NCBI RefSeq assembly: GCF_036173105.1
Contig: NZ_CP108053.1
Span: forward strand, 1,240,001 to 1,304,000
Length of the DNA stretch: 64,000 nucleotides
Reading direction: 5' to 3'
Source of the DNA: Streptomyces sp. NBC_00287
GTDB taxonomy: Bacteria > Actinomycetota > Actinomycetes > Streptomycetales > Streptomycetaceae
The notes beneath the pieces are model-generated. The model made no database searches. It was not told the origin of the DNA and was given only the letters and a program-made list of their open reading frames with translations. Below, in pieces: positions 43,212 to 52,698 of the stretch (the first letter of the stretch is position 1; every line of letters begins with the position of its first letter). The translations under genes and the position numbers were made by a program.

Positions 43212-45368
43212 TCACCGTTGCAGCGCGGGCTCCTCATCGTCGGCGAGCGGCTGTTGACCGTCCGGCAGCTTTGCCGCTGGACGCGACAGCCGGCTCGGCC
43301 ACCACATCCGTCGGCCGATCAGCAGGGTGAGGGCGGGCACCAGGACCGACCGCACCAGCAGGGCGTCGAGCAGCACGCCGAAGGCGACCAGGAACCCGAC
43401 CTCGATCAGCATCACCAACGGAAGTGTGGCGAGGACCGCGAACGTGGCCGCCAGGACCAGGCCTGCCGAGGTGATGACGCCACCGGTGGCCGAGAGGGCT
43501 TTGAGCATGCCCTCTCTGGTGCCGAGACGCACGGTCTCCTCCCGGGCCCGGCTGGCCAGGAAGATGTTGTAGTCGACGCCGAGCGCCACCAGGAACAGGA
43601 ATGCCAGCAGCGGCACCGAATAGTCGACACCCTTGAACCCGAGGATCGTGTCGAAGACGAACACGCTGCCGCCGAAGGCCGCGGCGAATGAGACGATCAC
43701 GGTGGCCATCAGGACCAGCGGGGCCAGGATCGCGCGCAGCAGCAGCCCTAGGACGATCAGGACGACGGCGAGCACCAGCGGGATCACCAGCTTCTCGTCG
43801 CGCTTGATGGTCACCTCGGTGTCGAGGTTCTCCGCACTCGGCCCGCCGACGATCGCCTCCGCCCCGCTCACCGCGTGCACGGCGGTACGCACCCGCTTGA
43901 TCGTGTCGTACTCCGCGACGGTGTCCGGCGCGTCCTTCGGGAACACGGAGATGTTGGCCCAGCCACCGCTGGTCTGCTCCGGGATGGCCAGGGCCACACC
44001 GCGAGTGTCCTTGACGATGTCGAGCACCCGCTCCTGGTGCGCCGGCCGCGTGAAGACCGTCATCGGCTGGCCGCCGAGCTCCGGGAAGTGCTGGCGCAGA
44101 ACGGTGAAGCCGGTGACCGACTCCGGCGCGGAAAGGAACTGGTCCTGCTCCCGCAGGGCGCCGGTGTTGCCCGCCAGCCCGAGGGCGAGCACGCCGAGGA
44201 CTCCGAACGAGCCGAGCGTCGCCACCCACCGGCGACGGCTGATGGCGGTGCCGAGCCGTCCCCACAGCCCCGGCTTCTCCTCCACGGCCGTGCTGAACCG
44301 CGGGATGGCCGGCCAGAAGATCCGCCTGCCGAGCACCACGAGCACCGCCGGGAACAGCGTCAGCATGGCCACCAGCGCGCACAGGATGCCGGCCGCACCG
44401 ATCGGGCCCAACCCGCTGGTGCTGTTCAGGTCCGCGACGAGCAGGCAGAGCAGGCCGGCGACCACGGTGGCCGCGGACGCGACGATGGCCGGCGCCGCGC
44501 CGCGTAGCGCGTGGACCATCGCGACCCGGACGTTCTCATGGTGGTGCAGTGCCTCCCGATATCGAGCGATGAGCAACAACGCGTAGTCCGTGCCGACGCC
44601 GAAGACCAGGATCGTCAACAGCGCCGAGTTCTGGTCGTTGACCACGATGCCGAAGCCCTTGACGAGCAGGTAGACGGTCCCCATCGAGGTCAGTGCGGCC
44701 GCGCCGACGGCCACCAGCGGGATGATCCACAACACCGGGCTGCGGTAGGTGAGGATGAGCAGGAGCGTGACGACGACGATGGTGGTGAGGAGGACCTGCA
44801 CGTCGATGCCGTCGAAGACGGCATCCATGTCGCCGTCGATCGCGCCCGGGCCGGTCACGTCGAGTTCCAGGCCGGAGGGGCGGTCCTTCGCAGCGTCACG
44901 TAACGGGCCGACGATGTCCTCCGGTGCGCCGTAGGCCGTGCTCACCTCGAGGGTGAACATCATCGCCTTGCGGTCGGTGGAGGGGCTCGTCGGTGAGCCC
45001 TCGTCGTCCTCGCCGGCCGCCGCCGTCGCCTTCGCCTTCGGCGGGTACCGCTTGGCAAGGGTGTTGTAGTGGCGCTCGACCGTCGCGCGGTCGGCGTCGG
45101 TCATGCCGTCGGCTCGGTGGTACACGAAGACGAACGTGTTGTTGTCACCGCCGGGGAGACTGTCGTCCAGCACCGCCACCTTGGTGGACTCGGCACTGGC
45201 CGGCAGGGTGTCTACGGCGCTGTCGGTGGTGACCGAGCTCAACTTTCCGCTCAGCGGCACCATGCCCGCCGCCAGCACCAGCCACAAGCCAATCACCAAC
45301 CACGGCACCCACCGGCCTGCCAACCGACCGGCCGGCGCTTCCCCGGACGGCGCTGCGTTGACTGCCAT
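43212..45368 (-). CDS. MMPL family RND-type transporter
   Basis: This protein of about 718 residues has 12 membrane helices in two halves, each with a large extracytoplasmic loop (about 35-180 and 405-520). Halves are marked by ILVFGVGTDYALLLIARYRE and FLVALGVDYNIFLASRAREE, the MMPL helix-4 and helix-10 proton-relay motifs with GxxxDY. MMPL proteins export lipids, siderophores or antibiotics. ATG 45368 fits the AGGAGG better than GTG 45371. It converges on the two-component operon. An FAD-monooxygenase remnant lies upstream, so the cassette may once have been antibiotic-related. Confidence 0.95.
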   Translation of the reverse strand: MAVNAAPSGEAPAGRLAGRWVPWLVIGLWLVLAAGMVPLSGKLSSVTTDSAVDTLPASAESTKVAVLDDSLPGGDNNTFVFVYHRADGMTDADRATVERHYNTLAKRYPPKAKATAAAGEDDEGSPTSPSTDRKAMMFTLEVSTAYGAPEDIVGPLRDAAKDRPSGLELDVTGPGAIDGDMDAVFDGIDVQVLLTTIVVVTLLLILTYRSPVLWIIPLVAVGAAALTSMGTVYLLVKGFGIVVNDQNSALLTILVFGVGTDYALLLIARYREALHHHENVRVAMVHALRGAAPAIVASAATVVAGLLCLLVADLNSTSGLGPIGAAGILCALVAMLTLFPAVLVVLGRRIFWPAIPRFSTAVEEKPGLWGRLGTAISRRRWVATLGSFGVLGVLALGLAGNTGALREQDQFLSAPESVTGFTVLRQHFPELGGQPMTVFTRPAHQERVLDIVKDTRGVALAIPEQTSGGWANISVFPKDAPDTVAEYDTIKRVRTAVHAVSGAEAIVGGPSAENLDTEVTIKRDEKLVIPLVLAVVLIVLGLLLRAILAPLVLMATVIVSFAAAFGGSVFVFDTILGFKGVDYSVPLLAFLFLVALGVDYNIFLASRAREETVRLGTREGMLKALSATGGVITSAGLVLAATFAVLATLPLVMLIEVGFLVAFGVLLDALLVRSVLVPALTLLIGRRMWWPSRLSRPAAKLPDGQQPLADDEEPALQR

Positions 45369-45454
45369 CACTAGCCTCCTACATACGAGTTGCCTCGCTC
45401 ATCTGGACGCCTACTTCATACGGAGCGAACCTGAGACGACTGTTAATGCGGTGC

Positions 45455-45910
45455 TCAGGCCGGTTGGCCGCACCATGTGCCCAGCGCACGCACCAGCGTG
45501 GTGGCGGCGAGGCCCTGCCCGGTAGGCAAGACCCAGGCGACACAGCCGTCAGGCCGGATGAGCAACGCGTCGACGTCCACCCGGTCCATGCGGGCGGTGA
45601 CGGTGTTGACCCGTCCGGTCCACGCGGCCGCGGCGTCGCGGACCTGCGCGCGGTCGACGAGGTCGAGTAGGAGCCCACGACCCTCACGCAGCAGGTCCGC
45701 CGACCGGGTCACCGCGGTGCCGACGTCCGGGTCGGGCCGCTCCAGCGTCAACTTCATGTCCGGGCACAGGGTGCCGACGAGCCGGTGGTCGTCGCCCAGG
45801 TCGTACCGGACGTCCATGCCGGCGAGCATGTCGGCGACGTACCGGTGGGCGTCGCCGAGGGTCCTGGCGCAAGGTCCCCTCTCCGTGGCGCTGGCTGCCG
45901 GTCGTCGCAT
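45455..45910 (-). pseudogene. FAD-dependent aromatic monooxygenase, C-terminal fragment
   Basis: The reverse frame reads TLGDAHRYVADMLAGMDVRY, then LGDDHRLVG, REGRGLLLDLVDRAQVRDAA, VDVDALLIRPDGCVAWVLP and ALGTWCGQPA. This is the thioredoxin-like C-terminal domain of FAD-dependent aromatic hydroxylases (PheA/TfdB and polyketide oxygenase type). The FAD-binding and substrate domains (about 380 residues) are missing. The intact part stops near 45870, where an oppositely oriented fragment begins, so the truncation is a rearrangement junction. Confidence 0.8.
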
Positions 45911-46155
45911 TACCCGTGGCTGTGGGCTGGGCGGGGGGTTCCTTCGCCGTGCCGGATGACCCGTCCCGTTCTGGCGAGAGCGATATCCACACCCCCGGAC
46001 CAGTGCGCCTACTCCTCGAACTCACTGTGTTCTTCGGCGCGGTGGCCGCGCTCAACTTCGCCGGCCTGCCCCGCGCGGCCCGCCGGCTCCTTGTGATCAT
46101 GGTCGGCTACCAGGTCCTCGCCTACGACCGAATCGGCTGGCTGCTCAGCCACTGA
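45883..46155 (+). pseudogene. DUF2568 (YrdB-like) membrane protein, C-terminal fragment
   Basis: The frame reads WRWLPVVALPVAVGWAGGSF, AVPDDPSRSG, PGPVRLLLELTVFFGAVAAL and YDRIGWLLSH, which matches the C-terminal half of DUF2568 proteins (hydrophobic helices with VPDDPSRSG and YDRIAWLL). The N-terminal helices and start are missing. A GTG at 45916 could start a 79-residue product, but the family resemblance extends upstream of it. It contains a TTA codon (45910). Confidence 0.7.
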
Positions 46156-46228
46156 TCCGCCTCCGATACGTTCGCGCCGTTGGCCGAATGTGCGCCGGCG
46201 GAGCCATCCCTCCCACAGAGCCACACCC

Positions 46229-46481
46229 AACTTCGACTTCCTCAAGCGCGCCCGCGAGGCAGACAAGCTAAGGGAGGTCATCGCCCCCACGATCACCGAT
46301 GGCGACGGTCGGCGCCCCCGCCACCTGGGCCCTCTCCAACCACGACGAAAGCCGCCACGCCACCCGCTACGGCCGCACCCACACCGGCATCACGACCCCG
46401 CTGCGCGACCAGGGCCACCCCACCGACCTCACCCTCGGCACCCGCCGAACCCGAGCAGCGGCCCTGATGATGCCGGCCCTG
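46229..46481 (+). pseudogene. GH13 alpha-glucosidase fragment with frameshift
   Basis: A first segment encodes NFDFLKRAREADKLREVIAP. After a frameshift near 46299 a second encodes VGAPATWALSNHDESRHATR, YGRTHTG and LTLGTRRTRAAALMM. SNHD with its following His is the conserved GH13 catalytic-core region (fourth conserved region), and the spacing matches Streptomyces alpha-glucosidases. Both ends are missing, so the fragment covers perhaps 85 of about 540 residues. Confidence 0.75.
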
Positions 46482-46975
46482 GAGGTCCGTCACGAGAACG
46501 CTTTCCCCGTAGCGGACCAACGCCTCGTAGTACCTCGCGGCCACGACTCGCAGCCTCGTGATGCGACTCCTTGAGAAGTTCGGCCGTCTTCAGTACGGGC
46601 CGTTAAGCCCGTCGCTCCGGCCGACCTCAGCAGCGGCTCAGTGATCAGCGAAGCCGAGGCCCAACCTCGCGCCACCCCACCACTCGGATGCCCCTGCCCA
46701 GCCTTGGCGGGCATCGACGGCACGGCATCGGAACGGACACCCGTTTCCCTGTGTCCTGCCAGCGTCCCGAATTCGACGTCCAGCCGCTCACACCGGCCAT
46801 ATTCAGCAACGTCCCCGACCGCGGCGGCAGCACATCTATGCAGGTCAGGCCAGTTCGAAGAGCCACCGACAGCCACAACACCAAACCCGCGAGCAACGGA
46901 TTCAGTCCGTTCAGGCAGAGTTGATGCTCCTCCACCCGAAAGAATGAACGTTTCCGCAGGTCAGAGACCTGCGCA
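46482..46975. other. Non-coding stretch in gene graveyard
   Basis: No supported gene is present. Frames on both strands give Arg/Pro/Ser-rich or Cys-rich peptides without family resemblance. An inner hairpin-like string AGGTCAGAGACCTGCGCAGGT precedes the tRNA fragment at 46959-46978. Confidence 0.45.
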
Positions 46976-47028
46976 GGTGGGCGGGTGGGACTCGAACCCG
47001 CGGCCGACGGATTATGGGTCCGCTGCTC
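46976..47028 (-). pseudogene. tRNA-Met (CAT) 3'-half fragment
   Basis: The reverse strand reads GAGCAGCGGACCCATAATCC, then GTCGGCC, a T arm with GCGGGTTCGAGTCCC, and an acceptor end finishing in ACC. It matches the 3' two-thirds of an actinobacterial elongator tRNA-Met or tRNA-Ile(CAU). The 5' acceptor and D arm are missing. Conserved U33 before the anticodon is C, one T-stem pair is broken and the acceptor is a base short, so it cannot be functional. Such 3' halves are typical scars of tRNA-targeting integration. Confidence 0.75.
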
Positions 47029-47288
47029 GACTCAACGACGAGGTTCGCTCCCTCGCCGCTCTTCGGCCGCCGACGACGTCCGGAAGCCCGCTGCTGAACC
47101 GAACGTTGTCTTTGCTGCACCCCGCCGAAGCTTGACGACAAGCGGCAGCTGCGCCTGTGAACGTCTCGCACTGAGGAGGCCGAAGGGTAGTCCGGGTCAC
47201 ATGTCCGAGACCAAGATCCGGGCCATTCCCGGACCACGTTGCCATCCGCCCGCCGACAGCGCACCGTCACCGCAGGTCAACGTGGGTA

Positions 47289-47360
47289 CTGCTCGTGTAC
47301 CACCAAGAGACGAAGAACCTCCTGTGTTCCTACAGCCCTCGGAAGCTCGGCTTCTTCTAG
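47289..47360 (+). pseudogene. Detached aldehyde dehydrogenase C-terminus
   Basis: Codons before the TAG at 47358 read QETKNLLCSYSPRKLGFF, against [18 protein letters not shown] at the end of the intact gene at 38713. Over the last 52 bases about 77 percent match by eye. This copy uses host-like codons (CTC CTG, AGC, CTC GGC). No upstream aldehyde dehydrogenase sequence is present. It fits the original tail displaced by insertion. Confidence 0.75.
47308..47318. other. Right copy of 11-bp direct repeat (candidate attR core)
   Basis: AGACGAAGAAC matches 38661-38671. Both copies occupy the same codons of the aldehyde dehydrogenase tail. Confidence 0.6.
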
Positions 47361-47415
47361 ACGTCGACGGAGTGGAGCCAGGATCGTCCTGGCTCCACTC
47401 CGCTGTGCGGGCGGG

Positions 47416-48783
47416 TCACTGGAGCTGTGCGAAGAACCTCCAGATCTCTGCTTTGGTCCAGGTGGCGACGCCGCTTTCGTTGGGGGAGCCGTCGACCGGA
47501 CCGGGTATGTGGCCTCCGTCGAACGCGGCCCATTGGACCGGGTATCCGGCACGGCAGCCCGAGTAGGTGGTGGTGATGTGCGTTCGGCTGCCCGGGGCGG
47601 GCTCGCGCGGGCTTTGGGCGGTGCAGCCGTTGTTGGCGACGAACTTGTCGCGCAGGGATCGTCCTTGCCCGATGTTGAGGACGTTGTCGCTGATGCCGTG
47701 GATTCCGAAGTAGGCGATGGGCTGGGTGCCGCCGCTGCACCCGCTGATCTGAGCGCCGGAGATGACCGCGACGGCCCTGAAGACGTTCGCCCGGCTGCAT
47801 GCGAGTGCGTAGCTCATACCGCCGCCCCAGCTGAATCCTGTGGCGAAGCGCTGTGCCGGGTTGACACAGAGTCCGGCCTCGATGCGCCGGATCATGTCGT
47901 CGACGAAGGTGACGTCCTCACCGCCCGAATTGGCCCAGCCGTTGCCGAGGCCCTGGGGGGCGACGAGGATCGCGCCGTTGTTCGACTGTTCCTGTTGGCC
48001 GTAGTAGGACCAGGCGTTCCCGCTCGTGCCGCCCGAGGCGACGTCGCCGGCGGTTCCGCCCCGCCAGTGGAACGCGAAGATCAGCCGGTAGCGGTGGCTG
48101 TTGTCGTAGTTGGCGGGAACCCTGAGGATGAAGCTGCGGCTCTTGCCGCCGCTCTGAATCGTGTGCGTACCGCTCGCCAGAGACGGGGCGCTGCCGCATC
48201 CGCCGCCACCGGACGACAGTTTGATCATCTGCCATTGCTGGTTGGCGCCGCCCCAGTCGGAGTACTGGACGACGTTGGCACCGTCGGCGGTGGAGGCGCC
48301 CTGCACCTCGACCGCCTTGCTGCTGGTGCGGTTGATCAGCCGGACGTGGCCCGCGTCGGAGTCGGCCAGGCGGAACTGCTGGTTGGCCCCGTTGTGGTCG
48401 GCCCACTGCTGGATCGCGGCACCGTCTGCGGTCGAGGCGCCGGCCACGTCGAGAACCTTGTCCGAATGCCGGGCCTTGAGGCGGTAGAAGCCACCGCCGG
48501 AGTCCACGAACTGCCACTGCTGGTTGGCTCCGTCGTGGCGCGTCCACTGGCTGACCCGCGCGCCGTCGGCGGTGGATGTGCCAGAGACGTCCAGCGCCTT
48601 GCCGCTGTTGCGATTGACCAGGACGTACCAGGCATTGGTGTCCACCGTCGCCGCCTCGGCGGGCGCCGGATTCACCACGGCGAGCATGCCGATCGCGAGG
48701 GCCGCCGCCACCACGGCGGCGACCCGGGACCACCAGCGATGTCTGCGTGGAGGGGCGGGGGAAGCCGCACCGTAGGTCTTCAT
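47416..48783 (-). CDS. Secreted CBM13-feruloyl/acetylxylan-type esterase (CE1-like)
   Basis: This 455-residue protein has a signal peptide (basic HRWWSR, core 21-38, cleavage near AEA-A at 45), a ricin B-type CBM13 module at about 47-188 (three QW-type repeats such as ANQQWQF and ANQQWQM), a Ser/Gly linker, and an esterase domain at about 195-455. The esterase shows AFHWRGGTAGDV, nucleophile GFSWGGGMSYALAC (Ser about 317), HGISDNVL, and AAFDGGHIPGP with the His. It is PHB-depolymerase/feruloyl-esterase like and would free ferulate or acetate from xylan outside the cell. It stands 32 bp after the GH10 gene, so they form one operon. Confidence 0.92.
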   Translation of the reverse strand: MKTYGAASPAPPRRHRWWSRVAAVVAAALAIGMLAVVNPAPAEAATVDTNAWYVLVNRNSGKALDVSGTSTADGARVSQWTRHDGANQQWQFVDSGGGFYRLKARHSDKVLDVAGASTADGAAIQQWADHNGANQQFRLADSDAGHVRLINRTSSKAVEVQGASTADGANVVQYSDWGGANQQWQMIKLSSGGGGCGSAPSLASGTHTIQSGGKSRSFILRVPANYDNSHRYRLIFAFHWRGGTAGDVASGGTSGNAWSYYGQQEQSNNGAILVAPQGLGNGWANSGGEDVTFVDDMIRRIEAGLCVNPAQRFATGFSWGGGMSYALACSRANVFRAVAVISGAQISGCSGGTQPIAYFGIHGISDNVLNIGQGRSLRDKFVANNGCTAQSPREPAPGSRTHITTTYSGCRAGYPVQWAAFDGGHIPGPVDGSPNESGVATWTKAEIWRFFAQLQ

Positions 48784-48815
48784 CGGTTCACCCCTTTCGT
48801 TTGTGGCAGGTCCCA

Positions 48816-50372
<1,557 letters not shown>

Positions 50373-50430
50373 TCATCGGAGTGCAGCTGTGCGTGGATCT
50401 GCCGTGCAGCACAGATTGCTCAGGGGCCGC

Positions 50431-50456
50431 CAAGGTTCGATATCTCGAACCTTGGC
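50431..50456. promoter_or_regulatory. Perfect 11-4-11 palindrome in xylanase control region
   Basis: Arms CCAAGGTTCGA and TCGAACCTTGG flank TATC. It lies 185 bp upstream of the GH10 start. It could be a repressor operator for the xylanase operon. It has no T tract and is not a terminator of a known gene. Confidence 0.75.
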
Positions 50457-50481
50457 CGGTTTCCCAGACAGGGAGATTGAA

Positions 50482-50507
50482 GTATTGACGATGGATCGTC
50501 AATACTC
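50482..50507. promoter_or_regulatory. Perfect 12-2-12 palindrome in xylanase control region
   Basis: Arms AGTATTGACGAT and ATCGTCAATACT flank a central GG. The AT-rich arms and perfect symmetry suggest a dimeric regulator site. It lies 26 bp after the first palindrome. The two have different sequences, so two regulators may act here. Confidence 0.75.
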
Positions 50508-50769
50508 TCCGCCGAAAAAGTTTCCGTTCCTCGCCCGAAACATTCTGAAATCCCGGCGAGCCGGACGGCGAACCCCGGCGCCACCGTCGGCGGACGCCGC
50601 AGGGCCGGGGCCGGGACGAGCGCGCGGGCGCCGCTTGCTCGACTTTTGCCCTCCGCGCGGACGCCTTGGACTGGCGAGCTGTACCGCAAACTCCGGGGTT
50701 TTTAGTCGGCGTGACAGCTTGTCAACCCCAAAGGGGAGGCGCTGTTTGTAGACAGATCGGTGACAGGCC

Positions 50770-50798
50770 TTGACCAGAGAGCCCCGCATTCCTAGCTT
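50770..50798 (+). promoter_or_regulatory. Candidate promoter of the GH62 gene
   Basis: TTGACC (50770) and TAGCTT (50793) are separated by 17 bp, a housekeeping-sigma type pair. Transcription would start near 50805, leaving a leader of about 64 bases that holds the CGAAA-type element. Confidence 0.55.
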
Positions 50799-50825
50799 GT
50801 GGCGTCGAAGCATTCGGAAATTCTT

Positions 50826-50837
50826 CGAAACATTTCG
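50826..50837. promoter_or_regulatory. CGAAA-N2-TTTCG inverted repeat in GH62 leader
   Basis: CGAAACATTTCG resembles the CGAAA/TTTCG inverted repeat described in front of actinomycete xylanase genes, with one extra central base. It lies 32 bp before the GH62 start, downstream of the candidate promoter, as expected for a repressor block. Confidence 0.6.
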
Positions 50838-50868
50838 AGATGCCCCTGCCCCCAAAGGAGGCCCTCCA

Positions 50869-52344
50869 GTGTGGTTTCGCCGCCCGTCCCCGGTCCGTCC
50901 AAGACGCTTACTCGCCGTCCTTGCACCCTTGCTGCTCGCGGCTACCTTCCTCGGTGCCCAGCCCGCCGACGCGGCGACCGTAGACCCCAACGCCTCGTAT
51001 GTGCTGGTCAACCGCAACAGCGGCAAGGCCCTGGACGTCTACAACCTGGCGACCAACGACGGCGCCCGCATCACCCAATGGACCAGGAACGATCAGAACC
51101 AGCAGCAGTGGCAGTTCGTCGACTCCGGCGGCGGTTACTACCGCATCAAGTCCCGCCACTCCGGCAAGGTGCTGGACGTCCACAACTTCTCCACCGCCAA
51201 CGGCGGCTCGATCGTCCAGTGGGCCGACCTGAACGGCACCAACCAGCAGTGGCGACTGGCCGGCAGCTCGGACGGCTACGTGCGGCTCATCGCGCGCCAC
51301 AGCAACAAGGCCCTGGAAGTACAAGGCGGCTCCACCGCCGACAACGCGAACATCGTCCAGTACGACGACTGGGGTGGCGCCAACCAGCAGTGGCAGCTCG
51401 TCAAGGTCGGCAGCGGCAACCCTGGCCCGTGCGATCTTCCGTCGACATACCGCTGGACATCAACGGGCGCGCTGGCGCAGCCCAAGGCTGGGTGGGCCTC
51501 GCTCAAGGACTTCACCGTCGCCCCCTACAACGGCAAGCATCTCGTCTATGCGACGACGCACGGCGCGGGAGCGGGAACGGGCTGGGGTTCGATGAACTTC
51601 GGCCTGTTCACCAACTGGCCGGAGATGGCCTCGGCCAGCCAGAACACGATGTCGACTTCCACTGTCGCGCCCACGCTTTTCTACTTCGCGCCGAAGAACA
51701 TCTGGGTGCTCGCCTACCAGTGGGGAGGTGGGAGCGCCTTCTCCTACCGGACGTCGAGCGACCCCACCAACCCCAATGGCTGGTCAGCACAGCAGGTGCT
51801 CTTCTCCGGGAGCCTCCCCGACTCCGGAACAGGACCCATCGACCAGACGCTCATCGCTGACGGCACGAACATGTACCTGTTCTTCGCCGGTGACAACGGC
51901 AAGATCTACCGGGCCAGCATGCCGATCGGGAACTTCCCGGGCAGTTTCGGCTCGACCTACACAACGATCATGAGCGATACGACGAACAACCTGTTCGAAG
52001 CCCCGCAGGTCTACAAGCTCCAGGGCCAGAACCGCTACCTCATGATCGTCGAGGCGATCGGCTCGCAGGGCCGCTACTTCCGCTCGTTCACGGCCACCAG
52101 TCTGAACGGCTCATGGACACCCCAGGCCGCGACCGAGAGCAACCCCTTCGCCGGCAAGGCCAACAGCGGCGCCACCTGGACGAACGACATCAGCCATGGC
52201 GAACTGATCCGCACCAGCGCCGATCAGACCTTCACCGTCGATCCCTGCAACCTGCAGTTCCTCTACCAGGGACGCGACCCCAACTCCGGCGGCGACTACG
52301 GCCAATGGCCCTACCGTCCGGGTCTGCTGACACTGCAGCGCTAA
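50869..52344 (+). CDS. CBM13-GH62 alpha-L-arabinofuranosidase
   Basis: This 491-residue protein has a signal peptide ([12 protein letters not shown], core, cleavage near ADA-A at 35). The N-terminal ricin-type CBM13 (about 37-178) is strikingly like the module on the esterase at 47416 (both have [24 protein letters not shown] and QGxSTADxAN). The GH62 domain (about 190-491) has [68 protein letters not shown] and DISHGELIR. It removes arabinose from arabinoxylan. GTG 50869 has AAAGGAGG; an upstream TTG frame is not signal-like. Confidence 0.96.
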   Translation: MWFRRPSPVRPRRLLAVLAPLLLAATFLGAQPADAATVDPNASYVLVNRNSGKALDVYNLATNDGARITQWTRNDQNQQQWQFVDSGGGYYRIKSRHSGKVLDVHNFSTANGGSIVQWADLNGTNQQWRLAGSSDGYVRLIARHSNKALEVQGGSTADNANIVQYDDWGGANQQWQLVKVGSGNPGPCDLPSTYRWTSTGALAQPKAGWASLKDFTVAPYNGKHLVYATTHGAGAGTGWGSMNFGLFTNWPEMASASQNTMSTSTVAPTLFYFAPKNIWVLAYQWGGGSAFSYRTSSDPTNPNGWSAQQVLFSGSLPDSGTGPIDQTLIADGTNMYLFFAGDNGKIYRASMPIGNFPGSFGSTYTTIMSDTTNNLFEAPQVYKLQGQNRYLMIVEAIGSQGRYFRSFTATSLNGSWTPQAATESNPFAGKANSGATWTNDISHGELIRTSADQTFTVDPCNLQFLYQGRDPNSGGDYGQWPYRPGLLTLQR

Positions 52345-52359
52345 CGGCGTGCCACGAGT

Positions 52360-52380
52360 CCGGCTCCGGTGTGGAGCCGG
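52360..52380 (+). terminator. Hairpin 1 after GH62 gene
   Basis: An 8-bp perfect stem CCGGCTCC/GGAGCCGG with a 5-base loop starts 16 bp after the stop. No T tract is present, which is common in Streptomyces. Confidence 0.7.
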
Positions 52381-52384
52381 CGCG

Positions 52385-52411
52385 GCGGGCTCGGCGGAAG
52401 GCCGAGCCCGC
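52385..52411 (+). terminator. Hairpin 2 after GH62 gene
   Basis: An 11-bp perfect stem GCGGGCTCGGC/GCCGAGCCCGC with loop GGAAG lies 4 bp after the first hairpin. Together they form a tandem terminator. The rest of the gap, 52412-52644, holds no supported gene. Confidence 0.8.
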
Positions 52412-52644
52412 CCGGGCGCAGACCACCCGCGGGGTGGACCTACGATTCAACCGGGAAGAAGTCGGGCTTCCCCTGGACACCGGAAGCAAGGCGCGGCTGG
52501 TCTCATGGCTCGCCGAGCGACGAGGGCGTCAACGCGTTCTGCGAGTGACGGAACTCCGCGCCTGCGACGGGAGCCGCACGCTTACGCCGTACGCCGCGTC
52601 AGCCCCTCTTGCCTCCTGCGGGACGGCACCGTACAGTCACCGAC

Positions 52645-52664
52645 CATACCGACTGGACGGTATG
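52645..52664. promoter_or_regulatory. 7-6-7 inverted repeat, TetR-type operator
   Basis: Arms CATACCG and CGGTATG flank ACTGGA, 35 bp before the oxidoreductase start. This is the typical form of a TetR-family operator overlapping a promoter. No TetR gene is present in the window next to it. Confidence 0.75.
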
Positions 52665-52698
52665 CACGACAGCGCGACCGTCGAAGGAGCCGCCGGAG

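Larger units (their letters stand above)
38672..47318. mobile_element. Probable decayed integrative element at an aldehyde dehydrogenase 3' end
   Basis: The 8.6-kb stretch lies between two 11-bp repeats, each set in an aldehyde dehydrogenase 3' end reading TKN(V/L)L..SYSP(K/R)KLGFF. The left tail, on the intact gene, has foreign-looking codons. The right tail has host-like codons and is detached. The content is unlike the flanks: transposase remnant, two-component system, MMPL transporter, four truncated genes and a tRNA 3' half, with long non-coding stretches. No integrase or excisionase is visible. The integration model is inference; the sequence directly shows the repeats, the two tails and the composition change. 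Confidence 0.6.

Noticed and set aside
46976..47028. Functional tRNA-Met gene
   Set aside because: The 5' acceptor strand and D arm are missing and U33 is replaced by C, so it was called a fragment.
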